A DNA stretch of 64,000 nt from Natronoglomus mannanivorans (lineage in GTDB: Archaea > Halobacteriota > Halobacteria > Halobacteriales > Natrialbaceae). Shown here piece by piece: positions 26,359 to 34,181 of this stretch. A program made the translations under genes and the position numbers. The stretch spans positions 23,311-87,310 of the forward strand of contig JAOPKB010000020.1 of the NCBI GenBank assembly GCA_025517485.1, given 5' to 3'. Numbering within the stretch: the first letter of the stretch is position 1; each line of letters opens with the position of its first letter. The notes beneath the pieces are model-generated. The model saw only the letters and a list, made by a program, of their open reading frames with translations. It did no database searches and was not told where the DNA came from.

Positions 26359-26607
26359 CTACGACTCCGACTTCGGTTCCGACTCCGACTCCGATGCCGA
26401 CGAGAGCCTGCTCTCGGTCCGCTGTAACGCCGCCCGTCTGATCACCCCGGTCGGTGACCCGTCTTCGAGGAGTTCTTCGAACTGTTCACAGGCGCGAACG
26501 TACTCGTCGGTTGCGTCCTCGAGTGAGACGTCGGGAACCGAATCGGCGAGAGAGGCCAGCCGAGCTTCGGCTTCGTCGTCGAGATAGCGATCACGCCAGT
26601 TGGGCAT
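26359..26607 (-). CDS. Small acidic hypothetical protein
   Basis: 82 aa beginning MPNWRDRYLDDEAEARLASL, with a mostly helical, strongly acidic centre (ATDEYVRACEQFEELLEDG) and a Ser/Glu repeat tail encoded by a period-6 repeat. Codon use and acidity look genuine. The longer frame upstream (to 26841) is Ser/Arg-rich and rejected. No family recognised; no signal peptide or membrane segment. Confidence 0.6.
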   Translation of the reverse strand: MPNWRDRYLDDEAEARLASLADSVPDVSLEDATDEYVRACEQFEELLEDGSPTGVIRRAALQRTESRLSSASESESEPKSES

Positions 26608-26967
26608 CTGAGATGACGAATACAAAGAAGGCAGATAGTATGAAATATCGGTGTTACTACTAATGGTATTTATACGTGAGACAGAATTAGACGGATTGTG
26701 AGCGAGTGACAGATATGCGAGGGCAGTGGTGGATATCGACGGAGACGTGTCGGGACACGGTGGCCTACTCGAGGGAATACAGCGACAGATCCCGGCTCGA
26801 AACCGCACGGTTGGGACCGATCGAAACGGGTACCGAAGCACACGTCACTCCCGGCGGAGAACGAACCAGCCGTCAGTCCGCGCCCATGCCCGCACTCGAG
26901 TCTCGCATTCGACGCCATCCGAACGCTTTTTTCCGATCCCAACGCACCCAGACTCGTCCCTCGAACC
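26608..26967. other. 360-nt intergenic region, nothing coding recognised
   Basis: Divergent region between the small acidic gene and the GNAT gene. A TATA-like string on the minus strand at about 26667-26675 could serve the small acidic gene with a ~35-nt leader. No convincing element for the GNAT gene, RNA gene or repeat was seen. Confidence 0.4.
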
Positions 26968-27579
26968 ATGACAGGAGTCTGTCGCCGGGCGACCATAAGC
27001 GACGCCACAGCAGTTCGAACCGTCGCTCGCGAGAGCTGGCACGCCGCCTACAGTCACTTCCTCGAGCGCGAGACGATTGATTCGTTGGTCGACGACTGGT
27101 ACGCCGTAGACGGTCTCGAGGCGTCGATTACCGAGGCGGCCGGCCGAGCGGACGCTGTCTTTCTCGTGGCCGAGGGTGGTTGTGACGGCGATGGTGATGA
27201 GGAGTACAATAGCGACACCGACCTCGTCGGCTTCGTCCACGTCGTCCCGAAACCGGACGACCGAACGGTTGTCTCCCTGGTTCGGCTGTACGTCCATCCA
27301 GACTGCTGGGGCGAGGGGATCGGAACGGTGCTCGTAGAGCGGGCTCTCGATGAACTCGAGACGAGTGATGGCGACGCCGAGCGACGCGGACTCGAGGTCG
27401 AAGTCGAGGTCGAGGTCGAGGTGTTCGCCGAGAACGAAGTCGGCGTCCGGTTCTACGAATCGAGAGGGTTCGAGCGCGTCGGCGAACGCGAGGAGGCGTT
27501 CGCGGGCGACACACAGACGGTGTACACCTACGAGAGGTCGCTCGAGGAAGAGGGAGAGGGTGGGAGACAGGGAGACTGA
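26968..27579 (+). CDS. GNAT-family N-acetyltransferase
   Basis: 203 aa. GNAT fold: CRRATISDATAVRTVARESW at the start; the acetyl-CoA loop LYVHPDCWGEGIGTVLVERA contains the Q/R-x-x-G-x-G/A-type site (W-G-E-G-I-G); FAENEVGVRFYESRGFERV is the conserved end. An alternating Val-Glu run (residues ~141-150, period-6 DNA repeat) lengthens the strand before FAENE. An acidic insertion lies at residues ~70-80. Substrate unknown. Confidence 0.85.
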   Translation: MTGVCRRATISDATAVRTVARESWHAAYSHFLERETIDSLVDDWYAVDGLEASITEAAGRADAVFLVAEGGCDGDGDEEYNSDTDLVGFVHVVPKPDDRTVVSLVRLYVHPDCWGEGIGTVLVERALDELETSDGDAERRGLEVEVEVEVEVFAENEVGVRFYESRGFERVGEREEAFAGDTQTVYTYERSLEEEGEGGRQGD

Positions 27580-27614
27580 CAAGACAAAGAGATCGTCTGA
27601 TTCGTCGCGGCCGC

Positions 27615-28925
27615 CTACAGCGTCTTGTCCGCCTCGTCGTCGTCGACGACTTCGATTCCGCGGTTGTTGACCGCCATCGGATCGAGGCCGACCTCCTGGA
27701 GGAAGCCCTTGTACTCGCGCTCGCAGGTCTCGGCGGCCTTCTGCTTGTCGCTGGCGCGGTCGCATAGTTCGACCAGGTTCTCGGGCACGTCGTTCTGGTA
27801 GACGATCCAGTGGTTGATCAGGTCCGAGAGTCGTCGGATGGGACTCGTGAAGTGGCCGTAGATCTCGAAGTTCAGCGCGTGGTGGCCGCCGAACGGGTCG
27901 TTCATGTACCGGGCTCGAGGCATCACCTTCATCACCGCCCACTGGATCTTGTCCAGTTGTCGACCGGGCGCGTCCTCGAGGGTCGCGTTCACCGCTTTGC
28001 GGGGGTCTTCCCAGGTGTCGCCGGGGATCGAGACGCCGTCTAGGTCCTGAATCTCCCGGAGCGCCTTCGACCACTCGTCGGGGCTAGGCTGGGGGTGGAC
28101 GCGGTACATCGCCTCGACGCCACGGTCCCACATCAGCGTGTGCGTGACGGCCTTGTTGGCCTTCAGCATGCACTCCTCGATGATGGTGTGAGCGCGATCT
28201 CGACTCGGGTTCAAGACGAGCGAGCCGTCCTCCTTTCGCTGTTCGTGCATCCGATCCGCGAGGTCGTGGACCAGCGTGTTCTCCTCGTGAAGCGGTGCGT
28301 CGGGGTCCTCGAGGCGCTTTTCGGCCTGCGCGTAGGTGAGTCGCTCGTCGGACTCGATGACGGACTTGTAGATGTCGATGGTCTCGTAGGAGAGCGTCTC
28401 CTTGTCGAGGTGCATCTCGACGGTGTGTGCGAGTCGATCTTCGTTGGGGACCAGCGAGCAGACCGTCTCCGCGAGCACGGGCGGCAGCATGTGGATGGTG
28501 TACGCCGGCAGGTAGACCGTGTTCCCCCGTTCGACGGCCTCGTCCCACATCGACGTCTCGGGGTTGACGTAATGGGTGACGTCCGCGATGTGAACCCAGA
28601 TGACGTACTCGTCGTCTCGTTCCTCGACCGAGATCGCGTCGTCGAAGTCCTGGGCGTCGATCGGGTCCGTCGTCCACGTCGTCAGGTGTCGGAGATCGGT
28701 CCGCTCGTCGACCTCGTCGGCGATCTCCCCCTGAATGTCCTGCGTGCGCTCCTCGGCTTCCTCGAGGACGCCCGCCGGGAACTCGTCGCGGATCTCGAAC
28801 TTCTCGAACAACTCCTCGCGCTTGTTCTCGAGGTGGCGCGCGAGGTCCTCGCTGATCTGGACGGGGCCCTGTCCTTCGGCCGTGCCGGCTTCGGCCTGGG
28901 CGCTCGCCTGTGCGTCGTCGCTCAT
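27615..28925 (-). CDS. RNase R/RNase II-family 3'-5' exoribonuclease (RNB domain)
   Basis: 436 aa, much shorter than bacterial RNase R because it lacks the cold-shock and S1 domains seen there; this short form is usual in haloarchaea. The RNB domain carries the catalytic cluster TDPIDAQDFDDAISVEER (conserved Asp residues binding Mg2+), HIADVTHYVNP, GNTVYLP, IIEECMLKANKAV and the conserved FTSPIRRLSDLINHW. The N-terminal extension is acidic and Ala/Gln/Glu rich. The ATG before SDDAQASAQAEAG is preferred over an upstream frame that overlaps the divergent ABC gene. Role: RNA turnover. Confidence 0.9.
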   Translation of the reverse strand: MSDDAQASAQAEAGTAEGQGPVQISEDLARHLENKREELFEKFEIRDEFPAGVLEEAEERTQDIQGEIADEVDERTDLRHLTTWTTDPIDAQDFDDAISVEERDDEYVIWVHIADVTHYVNPETSMWDEAVERGNTVYLPAYTIHMLPPVLAETVCSLVPNEDRLAHTVEMHLDKETLSYETIDIYKSVIESDERLTYAQAEKRLEDPDAPLHEENTLVHDLADRMHEQRKEDGSLVLNPSRDRAHTIIEECMLKANKAVTHTLMWDRGVEAMYRVHPQPSPDEWSKALREIQDLDGVSIPGDTWEDPRKAVNATLEDAPGRQLDKIQWAVMKVMPRARYMNDPFGGHHALNFEIYGHFTSPIRRLSDLINHWIVYQNDVPENLVELCDRASDKQKAAETCEREYKGFLQEVGLDPMAVNNRGIEVVDDDEADKTL

Positions 28926-29076
28926 GGCCCCCTCTTCGAGCGTGAGGGTGAAAGACGTGTCGGGAGCGGAACGTCGGGGTGAACGCCAGAAGACGACGGT
29001 CGATCGAGCCGCCAGCAAAGAACGTCGTGGTGTTGGACGACAAGAGTTATTGGGTCTCCGATACGATAGCCGCCGA

Positions 29077-30129
29077 ATGCCCGCGATCGAACTCGACGGC
29101 GTCGAAAAACACTTCGGCGACGTCACCGCCCTCCGCGGTATCGACCTCTCCGTCGAGCGAGGCGACGTCTTCGGCTTCCTCGGACCCAACGGAGCCGGAA
29201 AATCGACGACGATCGACATCATGCTCAACTACAGCCACGCCTCCGCCGGCTCGGTCCGCGTCCTCGGCACCGACGTCGCGGACGACCCCGTGGCCGTCCG
29301 CCGGCGAATCGGCGTCCTCCCCGAGGGATTCGAACCCTTCGAGACGATGACCGGCCGACAACACGTCCAGTTCGCGATCGAGTCGAAGGGGGTCGACGAC
29401 TACCCCGAAGAGATCATCGAACGCGTCGGTCTCGAGGGCGCCGAGGACCGACCCGCAAGCGGCTACTCGAAGGGGATGGCCCAGCGACTCGCACTGGGAA
29501 TGGCCCTGGTCGGCGAACCTGACCTCCTCGTCCTCGACGAACCCTCGACGGGGCTGGACCCCCACGGCGTCCGCCGCATGCGCGAGATCGTCCGCGAAGA
29601 GGCCGACCGCGGTGCGACCGTCTTCTTCTCGAGTCACATTCTCGAGCAGGTCGAGGCCGTCTGCAATCGCGTCGGAATCCTCCGGTACGGCGAACTGATC
29701 GCCGTCGACTCGCTCGAGCACCTTCGTGGAACCGTCGGCGCGGAATCGGAGCTCACCGTCGAACTGGCTGGCCCGGCGTCGGTCACCGCCGTCGCCGACG
29801 CCGTTCGGAGCCTCGAGGGCGTCTCCCAGGTCGCCGAACACGACAGGGAACGGACCCTCGTCGTCGGCTGTACGACGGGAGCGAAACTCGCGGTCCTCGA
29901 CGAGATCCGTGCGTCCGGCGGCGAGATCGGCGACTTCTCGACCGGCGAGACCAGCCTCGAGGAGCTGTTCGTCTCCTATACGGATTCCGCGGGGGCGAAG
30001 CCGGGTCCGGGCCAACGGCGGCCGGAAGGCCGAGCACGTGCGGACGCCTCGAGAGACGCGGACGAGACATCGGACTCGGGGACGGAGTCGACGCCCGACC
30101 CACAACCCAGCACGGAGGTGAGCCGATGA
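29077..30129 (+). CDS. ABC transporter ATP-binding protein
   Basis: 350 aa. Walker A FGFLGPNGAGKSTT (residues ~34-47), signature SGYSKGMAQRLALGMAL (degenerate LSGGQ as in ABC-2 exporters), Walker B LLVLDEPSTGLDP and the SSHILEQVEAV switch His. A C-terminal ~100-residue regulatory region ends in a Pro/Arg/Asp-rich tail. Its stop overlaps the permease start by 4 nt (ATGA), showing translational coupling. Nos/ABC-2-type pair; substrate unknown. Confidence 0.9.
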   Translation: MPAIELDGVEKHFGDVTALRGIDLSVERGDVFGFLGPNGAGKSTTIDIMLNYSHASAGSVRVLGTDVADDPVAVRRRIGVLPEGFEPFETMTGRQHVQFAIESKGVDDYPEEIIERVGLEGAEDRPASGYSKGMAQRLALGMALVGEPDLLVLDEPSTGLDPHGVRRMREIVREEADRGATVFFSSHILEQVEAVCNRVGILRYGELIAVDSLEHLRGTVGAESELTVELAGPASVTAVADAVRSLEGVSQVAEHDRERTLVVGCTTGAKLAVLDEIRASGGEIGDFSTGETSLEELFVSYTDSAGAKPGPGQRRPEGRARADASRDADETSDSGTESTPDPQPSTEVSR

Positions 30130-30917
30130 GCTGGTCGCTGATCGCTCGCAAGGAGGTCGGCGACTCGATTCGGAGCCGGCAGCTGTTCGTCTTCGCCGGA
30201 CTGTTCGTCCTCATCTTCGGGCTGGCCGGCTACGCCACCGTCCGGTCGGCTCGTCGCGGCGGCTCACCCGGCGAGTTCGTCGATCTGCTCACACTCATCA
30301 GCATGATCCTCGTCCCGGTCGCGGGCCTCTCGCTGGCCCACGAGGCGATCGTCAAACGACGGACGAACGGCCAGTGGCGGCTCATGCTCGGGCTCCCCCA
30401 CTCCCGTCGAGACCTCGTCGTCGGAACGTACCTCGGCCGGTACGCGATTCTGGCCGTCTCGGTCCTCGTCGGGACCGCCGTCGCGTCGCTGTTCGTGCTC
30501 GTCAGCGGCTTTTCCCTGCCGTGGCGAGCGCTCGCCAGTTTCCTCGCGTTGACGCTCGTCCTCGCGCTGGTCTACGTCGCCATCGGAATCACCGTCTCCG
30601 CGCTCGTCCGCTCGACGACGCTGACCGCCTTCCTCGCGTTCGGATCGTTCCTCCTGTTCGTCTTCGCCTGGTGGATCGTCCCCGACGCCGTCGTCTACCT
30701 CGTCAACGGCCTCGAGATGCCCGCCAGTTCCCCCTGGTGGACGCCGTACCTCGAGGCGCTCTCGCCGAGTGCGGCCCACGAACGGGTTTCCGACGCCGTG
30801 ACGACCGGTGACGCCGGCGGTGACGTCCCGCTCTGGTTCGCCACGCTCGTTCTCGCCGGCTGGGCGGTGATCGCGCCGGGTGTGGGTTACCTGCGGTTTC
30901 GCGAGACCGACCTCTGA
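30126..30917 (+). CDS. ABC-2-type transporter permease
   Basis: 263 aa with about six membrane helices. The start SWSLIARKEVGDSIRSRQLF is the amphipathic elbow typical of NosY/ABC-2 permeases; helices near residues 18-38, 57-77, 102-130, 133-160, 168-190 and 238-256. A substrate-neutral family, so only an exporter-type role with the preceding ATPase can be stated. Confidence 0.88.
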   Translation: MSWSLIARKEVGDSIRSRQLFVFAGLFVLIFGLAGYATVRSARRGGSPGEFVDLLTLISMILVPVAGLSLAHEAIVKRRTNGQWRLMLGLPHSRRDLVVGTYLGRYAILAVSVLVGTAVASLFVLVSGFSLPWRALASFLALTLVLALVYVAIGITVSALVRSTTLTAFLAFGSFLLFVFAWWIVPDAVVYLVNGLEMPASSPWWTPYLEALSPSAAHERVSDAVTTGDAGGDVPLWFATLVLAGWAVIAPGVGYLRFRETDL

Positions 30918-31104
30918 GAGCGAGCACGAACGGGCCTATTGGAGTTGGAGTTTGTGTGTGACCTCGAGAGGCGATCGGTATCGAGCTCTATCGCGTCGTA
31001 GGGGAGACGGATAGAACGCGACGGGTTGTGCGCTGTCGACACCCTCACATCGAGTGTGAGAAACGGGACACGATCTCACGGGAGGATTCGCCCGAGCAAA
31101 CGGT

Positions 31105-31782
31105 TCAGTCGGTGGTTCGGGACCGATCTCCCGGAGACGGACCACGACGAGCGAAGACGAGTGCGACCGGCACAGCCAGTACCCACTCGACTTCGGTCCG
31201 AACGACCTCGAAATCGGCTCGAGTGAGGACGCCACGAACATCGAGCGGTCGGCTGTCGACCAGCGTCGGAAACGCGTCGTTGAGTCGTTCGTAGAGGACC
31301 GTAATGAGCGTGCTCGCCGCTGTCGACGGAGCGATGACACAGATTCGACCCCGTGGAGCGAGCACCCGACGGATCTCCTCGAGGACGACCATCTGCGACT
31401 CGGCTTCGAACAGCTCGAGCGTGAAACTCACGAGAACGGCGTCGAAACTGTCGGAAGCGAACGGTAACGCCAACGCATCGCCACAGACGACCGCAGATGG
31501 GGCATCGGCCTCGAGGCGATCCCGTGTGCGTCGACACATCTGGTCTGCAACGTCGATACCGACGACGTTGCCGCCGGGTCCGACAGCGTCCTGCAGCGTG
31601 GTCGAGCCACGACCGGTCCCACAGCCGATATCGAGAACGCGGTCGTCCGCGGAGACGCCGAGGAAGCCGATTCCCCGCCGTCGGAGACGACCCTGGAAGG
31701 GATCGATCAGCACGTCGTAGTACCGACTGAGCGCGTTGTACCACGCTCTGTGCGTCCGTGAATTGTGCGTCCGTTTCCGCAT
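31105..31782 (-). CDS. Class I SAM-dependent methyltransferase (UbiE/MenG-like)
   Basis: 225 aa. SAM-binding motif I VLDIGCGTGRGSTTL (near residue 53), motif II acidic end NVVGIDVADQM, PFASDSFDAVLVSFTLELF, and EEIRRVLAPRGRICVIAPS for the post-motif region. N-terminal YYDVLIDPFQGRLRRRGIGF resembles membrane-lipid/quinone methyltransferases. Its ATG overlaps the stop of the preceding membrane-protein gene (TGATG), so the two are coupled. Substrate unknown. Confidence 0.85.
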   Translation of the reverse strand: MRKRTHNSRTHRAWYNALSRYYDVLIDPFQGRLRRRGIGFLGVSADDRVLDIGCGTGRGSTTLQDAVGPGGNVVGIDVADQMCRRTRDRLEADAPSAVVCGDALALPFASDSFDAVLVSFTLELFEAESQMVVLEEIRRVLAPRGRICVIAPSTAASTLITVLYERLNDAFPTLVDSRPLDVRGVLTRADFEVVRTEVEWVLAVPVALVFARRGPSPGDRSRTTD

Positions 31783-31964
31783 CACCGGTCGCCGCGTTCG
31801 TCCGATCCGTGAGACAGTCTCCGGAAGAGGGAGACGAGGACGAACACGATACCGCCGGTTATCAGCCCAGCGACGAGCAAAACGAGCGCAATGAGAACGG
31901 AGGGGATGGCGACGTTGGCAATCACGACTGACGGGGCCAAACGGGGTTCGACAGCGATGGGCAT
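31782..31964 (-). CDS. Small single-span membrane protein, first gene of methyltransferase operon
   Basis: 60 aa, one long hydrophobic segment (residues ~13-46, VIANVAIPSVLIALVLLVAG onward) and a basic then charged C-terminus (FRRLSHGSDERGDR). No family recognised. Its translation stop overlaps the methyltransferase start, and a clear TATA box and dyad precede it, which support it as real. It may anchor or assist the methyltransferase; this is inference. Confidence 0.7.
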   Translation of the reverse strand: MPIAVEPRLAPSVVIANVAIPSVLIALVLLVAGLITGGIVFVLVSLFRRLSHGSDERGDR

Positions 31965-31994
31965 ATGTGTAGTTCCACATACACATTATTTATA
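31965..31994 (-). promoter_or_regulatory. TATA box and operator-like dyad of the membrane protein/methyltransferase operon
   Basis: Minus-strand TATAAATA at 31987-31994, centred 26 nt before the ATG. Between box and ATG lies a perfect 7-bp inverted repeat ATGTGTA-N8-TACACAT (31965-31986). A protein bound there would cover the transcription start, so repression is likely. Confidence 0.6.
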
Positions 31995-32325
31995 TCCTTC
32001 ACTTCAGTGGATGAATTCTCCGTCTCGAGAGCGGTCACCTGGTCGAATGTGACGAAAACACGCTGGATGCAGGGAACGAACTTTTTCCGCCTCGGGTTCG
32101 CCAAGGCGAACCACTCGCCGCAAAAACTTCGATGAAAAAGGCCGACTGCTCGGCCTTCGGCCTCGCGGTCGGAGAACCGATCGCTTCACTCACGGATGCT
32201 CATAACGATACATTCGCGTTCCACACGAAGGAGATCCACCCGATTCCGCCAGTCTTACACATGCAGAAGGGGAGAATTCACTATTCTATGCGTAGAATCG
32301 ACCGACGAAACGGAGAGGACAACGC
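31995..32325. other. Non-coding region with hairpin; possible extragenic repeat
   Basis: About 330 nt without a credible gene. It contains GGCCGA-CTGC-TCGGCC (32138-32153), a short perfect hairpin, after A-rich runs. The stretch 32060-32180 reads like an extragenic sequence I associate with other haloarchaeal genomes, but that is memory and not tested. Confidence 0.35.
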
Positions 32326-32655
32326 TCACTCCCAGCGTTGTGTCCCTTCGGATTCCGACTCCGCAGTTCCGTACCACTCCTCGAGTCGCTCGAGATAGTT
32401 CGAACAGAACGCTGCTCGATCGGCGTCGTCGTCGCGACCTTGAATCTCGGCTTCGACGTCGACGAGCAACGACTCGAGTCCGTGTCGCGACACTCGCGAC
32501 AATTCGCTGTCGCAGGGTTTACAGAGGTACTCGAACTCCTTGTCGTCCCGATCCCAGCGATCGCCGTACTTGTCGTATTCGCGGGCCTCGCTACGAGGGA
32601 TCGCCTCACCACAGGCGAGACAGGTCACCCTCGCCTCCCGCCAGGAGGGCCACAT
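32326..32655 (-). CDS. Conserved haloarchaeal zinc-ribbon-like protein
   Basis: 109 aa starting MWPSWREARVTCLACGE, with two Cys pairs (CLAC and CKPC, ~40 residues apart) that can bind one zinc, and a helical C-terminal half (FCSNYLERLEEWYG) with an acidic tail. Pattern similar to small haloarchaeal zinc-ribbon proteins of unknown function. A Met 13 codons upstream is possible but the MWPS start fits better. Nucleic-acid or protein binding is only suggested by the ribbon. Confidence 0.65.
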   Translation of the reverse strand: MWPSWREARVTCLACGEAIPRSEAREYDKYGDRWDRDDKEFEYLCKPCDSELSRVSRHGLESLLVDVEAEIQGRDDDADRAAFCSNYLERLEEWYGTAESESEGTQRWE

Positions 32656-32820
32656 ACGAGTATCGTCGTCGTGAGAACACTTAGCGATTAGCACACTCGA
32701 GTTGATCTATCTGCCCGAGCGGACGGTCGCTGTGAACGACTCCTCTCCACACTGCCTTCAGTGGGCTTCGAGAACGCACAGGACTCGACAGAGAACGAAA
32801 CGACCCAATCCGGTCGACGC

Positions 32821-33030
32821 TCACTCGCCGAGGGGCTCGAGATCGGGTGTGAACAACTCTTCGATCTCGCAATCGAAGTAGGCAGCGAGTTTGAACGCCA
32901 GCTCCAGCGACGGATCGTAGCGGTCCCGTTCGACCGCGTTTATCGTCTGGCGCGAGACACCGACGGCTGCCGCAAGTTCCCCCTGATTCAACTCTTCGCG
33001 TTCGCGGTACGTCGGAATCACGTTCTTCAT
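32821..33030 (-). CDS. XRE-family HTH regulator, short form
   Basis: 69 aa consisting of one XRE/Cro helix-turn-helix: REREELNQGELAAAVGVSRQ then INAVERDRYDPSLELAFKLA and FDCEIEELF. This short type is regularly paired with DUF2178 membrane proteins. The upstream gene ends 7 nt before this start, so they form one operon. It probably represses its own operon via the duplicated palindromes at 33494-33526. Confidence 0.9.
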   Translation of the reverse strand: MKNVIPTYREREELNQGELAAAVGVSRQTINAVERDRYDPSLELAFKLAAYFDCEIEELFTPDLEPLGE

Positions 33031-33037
33031 GGTCGCT

Positions 33038-33481
33038 TTACGTTCGAGTGTACCGCCGTTTCACAACCCAGTGAGATGCCCCGAAGATGAATACCAACAG
33101 GAGATATCCCCAGAGTGCACCGCGAACAGCGGCGGGAGCAGTGTACACTCCTGTCGTGTTGAGGACGACTTCCGCCGGAAGACCGGCGATCCCCACCGCT
33201 GCGACGAACGTGAGCGTCGTTTGACTCGCCTCCCGCTCGATTCGATCTTCGAGTTCGTCGGTAACCGAAACTGGTGATCGCCAGTATCCGATCGCCATCC
33301 CGAGACAACCGAGCCAATACAGCCACAATCCAGCGAAGAGTACCAGCGGTTCTTCGGTGACGATCCACGCCGCAGTCGCAACGAAGAAACTGACCACGCC
33401 GACACTGACCGACCTGCTGATCCACTCGCTGTACTGTTCGCGTTTCTCGACTCGCTCTGTTGCGGTGAGTTTCTCAGTCAT
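33038..33481 (-). CDS. DUF2178-like membrane protein
   Basis: 147 aa with four predicted membrane helices (residues ~25-42, 46-64, 87-106, 117-137) and a cytoplasmic loop SPVSVTDELEDRIEREASQT, the DELE-x-x-I pattern of DUF2178 proteins. Function unknown. Co-transcribed with the XRE regulator that follows. ATG at 33481 chosen; a Met seven codons earlier would lie over the operator. Confidence 0.75.
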   Translation of the reverse strand: MTEKLTATERVEKREQYSEWISRSVSVGVVSFFVATAAWIVTEEPLVLFAGLWLYWLGCLGMAIGYWRSPVSVTDELEDRIEREASQTTLTFVAAVGIAGLPAEVVLNTTGVYTAPAAVRGALWGYLLLVFIFGASHWVVKRRYTRT

Positions 33482-33487
33482 TGGTAC

Positions 33488-33532
33488 CACGGTGTAAAGC
33501 ACTCTTTACAGTAAAGTCCACTTTACACCGTG
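33488..33532. promoter_or_regulatory. Duplicated operator GTAAAG-N4-CTTTAC upstream of the DUF2178/XRE operon
   Basis: Two identical-type 16-bp palindromes, 33494-33509 and 33511-33526, one base apart. The outer arms extend to a perfect 12-bp inverted repeat CACGGTGTAAAG / CTTTACACCGTG (33488-33499 and 33521-33532). A TATA-like element (ATATTTAT on the minus strand, 33533-33540) abuts them, so binding would block initiation. Spacing of the two palindromes is 17 bp, suiting cooperative dimers of the adjacent XRE protein. Confidence 0.75.
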
Positions 33533-33654
33533 ATAAATATGTCGCCCTGTTGTCTTCTGCTCACCCAGTCTTCTCTCGACGACGGTCGAGACGATCGACC
33601 AGTCCAGTCCGATCGTCCAGACTGGCACGCGATCTACACCTCGAAACCTATTCT

Positions 33655-33664
33655 GTTAAATGGG
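33655..33664 (+). promoter_or_regulatory. Candidate TATA box of the PUA-domain gene
   Basis: GTTAAATGGG centred about 25 nt before the ATG at 33684. Confidence 0.45.
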
Positions 33665-33683
33665 TATAGAAGGTAGGGCGGGT

Positions 33684-34163
33684 ATGCAGGTCAAGTCTCG
33701 ACACCACCTTCGAAGCGACGACGTCGGCGACCTCGAGAACGCCATGGCAGACAAACTCGGCGTCGACCTCGATGGCGACACCTACGAGCGCGTCGAGTTC
33801 GAGGAGACCGATCGCGAAGTCGTCCTGATCGACGGCGAACCGCGCGTGGCCTCGTTCGACGACGAACTGTTTCTGACGGTCCGCGGTGCGAACGTCTACG
33901 ACCCCGGCCAGCGCGTGGTCGTCGTCGACTCGGGTGCCGTCTCGTTCGTCAGCGACGGCGCGGACGTCATGCGGCCGGGGATCACGACGGTCGAGGGCGA
34001 CGTCTCCGAAGGTGACCTCGTCGTCATCGCCGAAGAAGCCCACGGGAAGGTCCTCGCGGTCGGCCGCGCTCGAGTGGACGGCTCGGAGATGGTCGGCAGT
34101 GAGGGGAAGGTCGTCGACTCGCTGCACTACGTCGGCGACGAACTGTACGACTTCACCGGCTGA
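33684..34163 (+). CDS. PUA domain-containing RNA-binding protein
   Basis: 159 aa. N-terminal domain starts MQVKSRHHLRSDDVGDL; the C-terminal PUA domain spans about residues 68-150 (RGANVYDPGQRVVVVDSGAV; MRPGITTVEGDVSEGDLVVI; GKVLAVGRARVDGSEM). This layout matches archaeal MCT-1-like proteins. A role in translation or tRNA/rRNA binding is known for the family only. Start at the second Met (33684) agrees with family and TATA spacing. Confidence 0.85.
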   Translation: MQVKSRHHLRSDDVGDLENAMADKLGVDLDGDTYERVEFEETDREVVLIDGEPRVASFDDELFLTVRGANVYDPGQRVVVVDSGAVSFVSDGADVMRPGITTVEGDVSEGDLVVIAEEAHGKVLAVGRARVDGSEMVGSEGKVVDSLHYVGDELYDFTG

Positions 34164-34181
34164 TCGCTCGCGTTCGATCCC

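Noticed and set aside
26842..28074. Large minus-strand frame across GNAT and RNase R
   Set aside because: Overlaps two supported genes, low-complexity Arg/Gly/Asp content.
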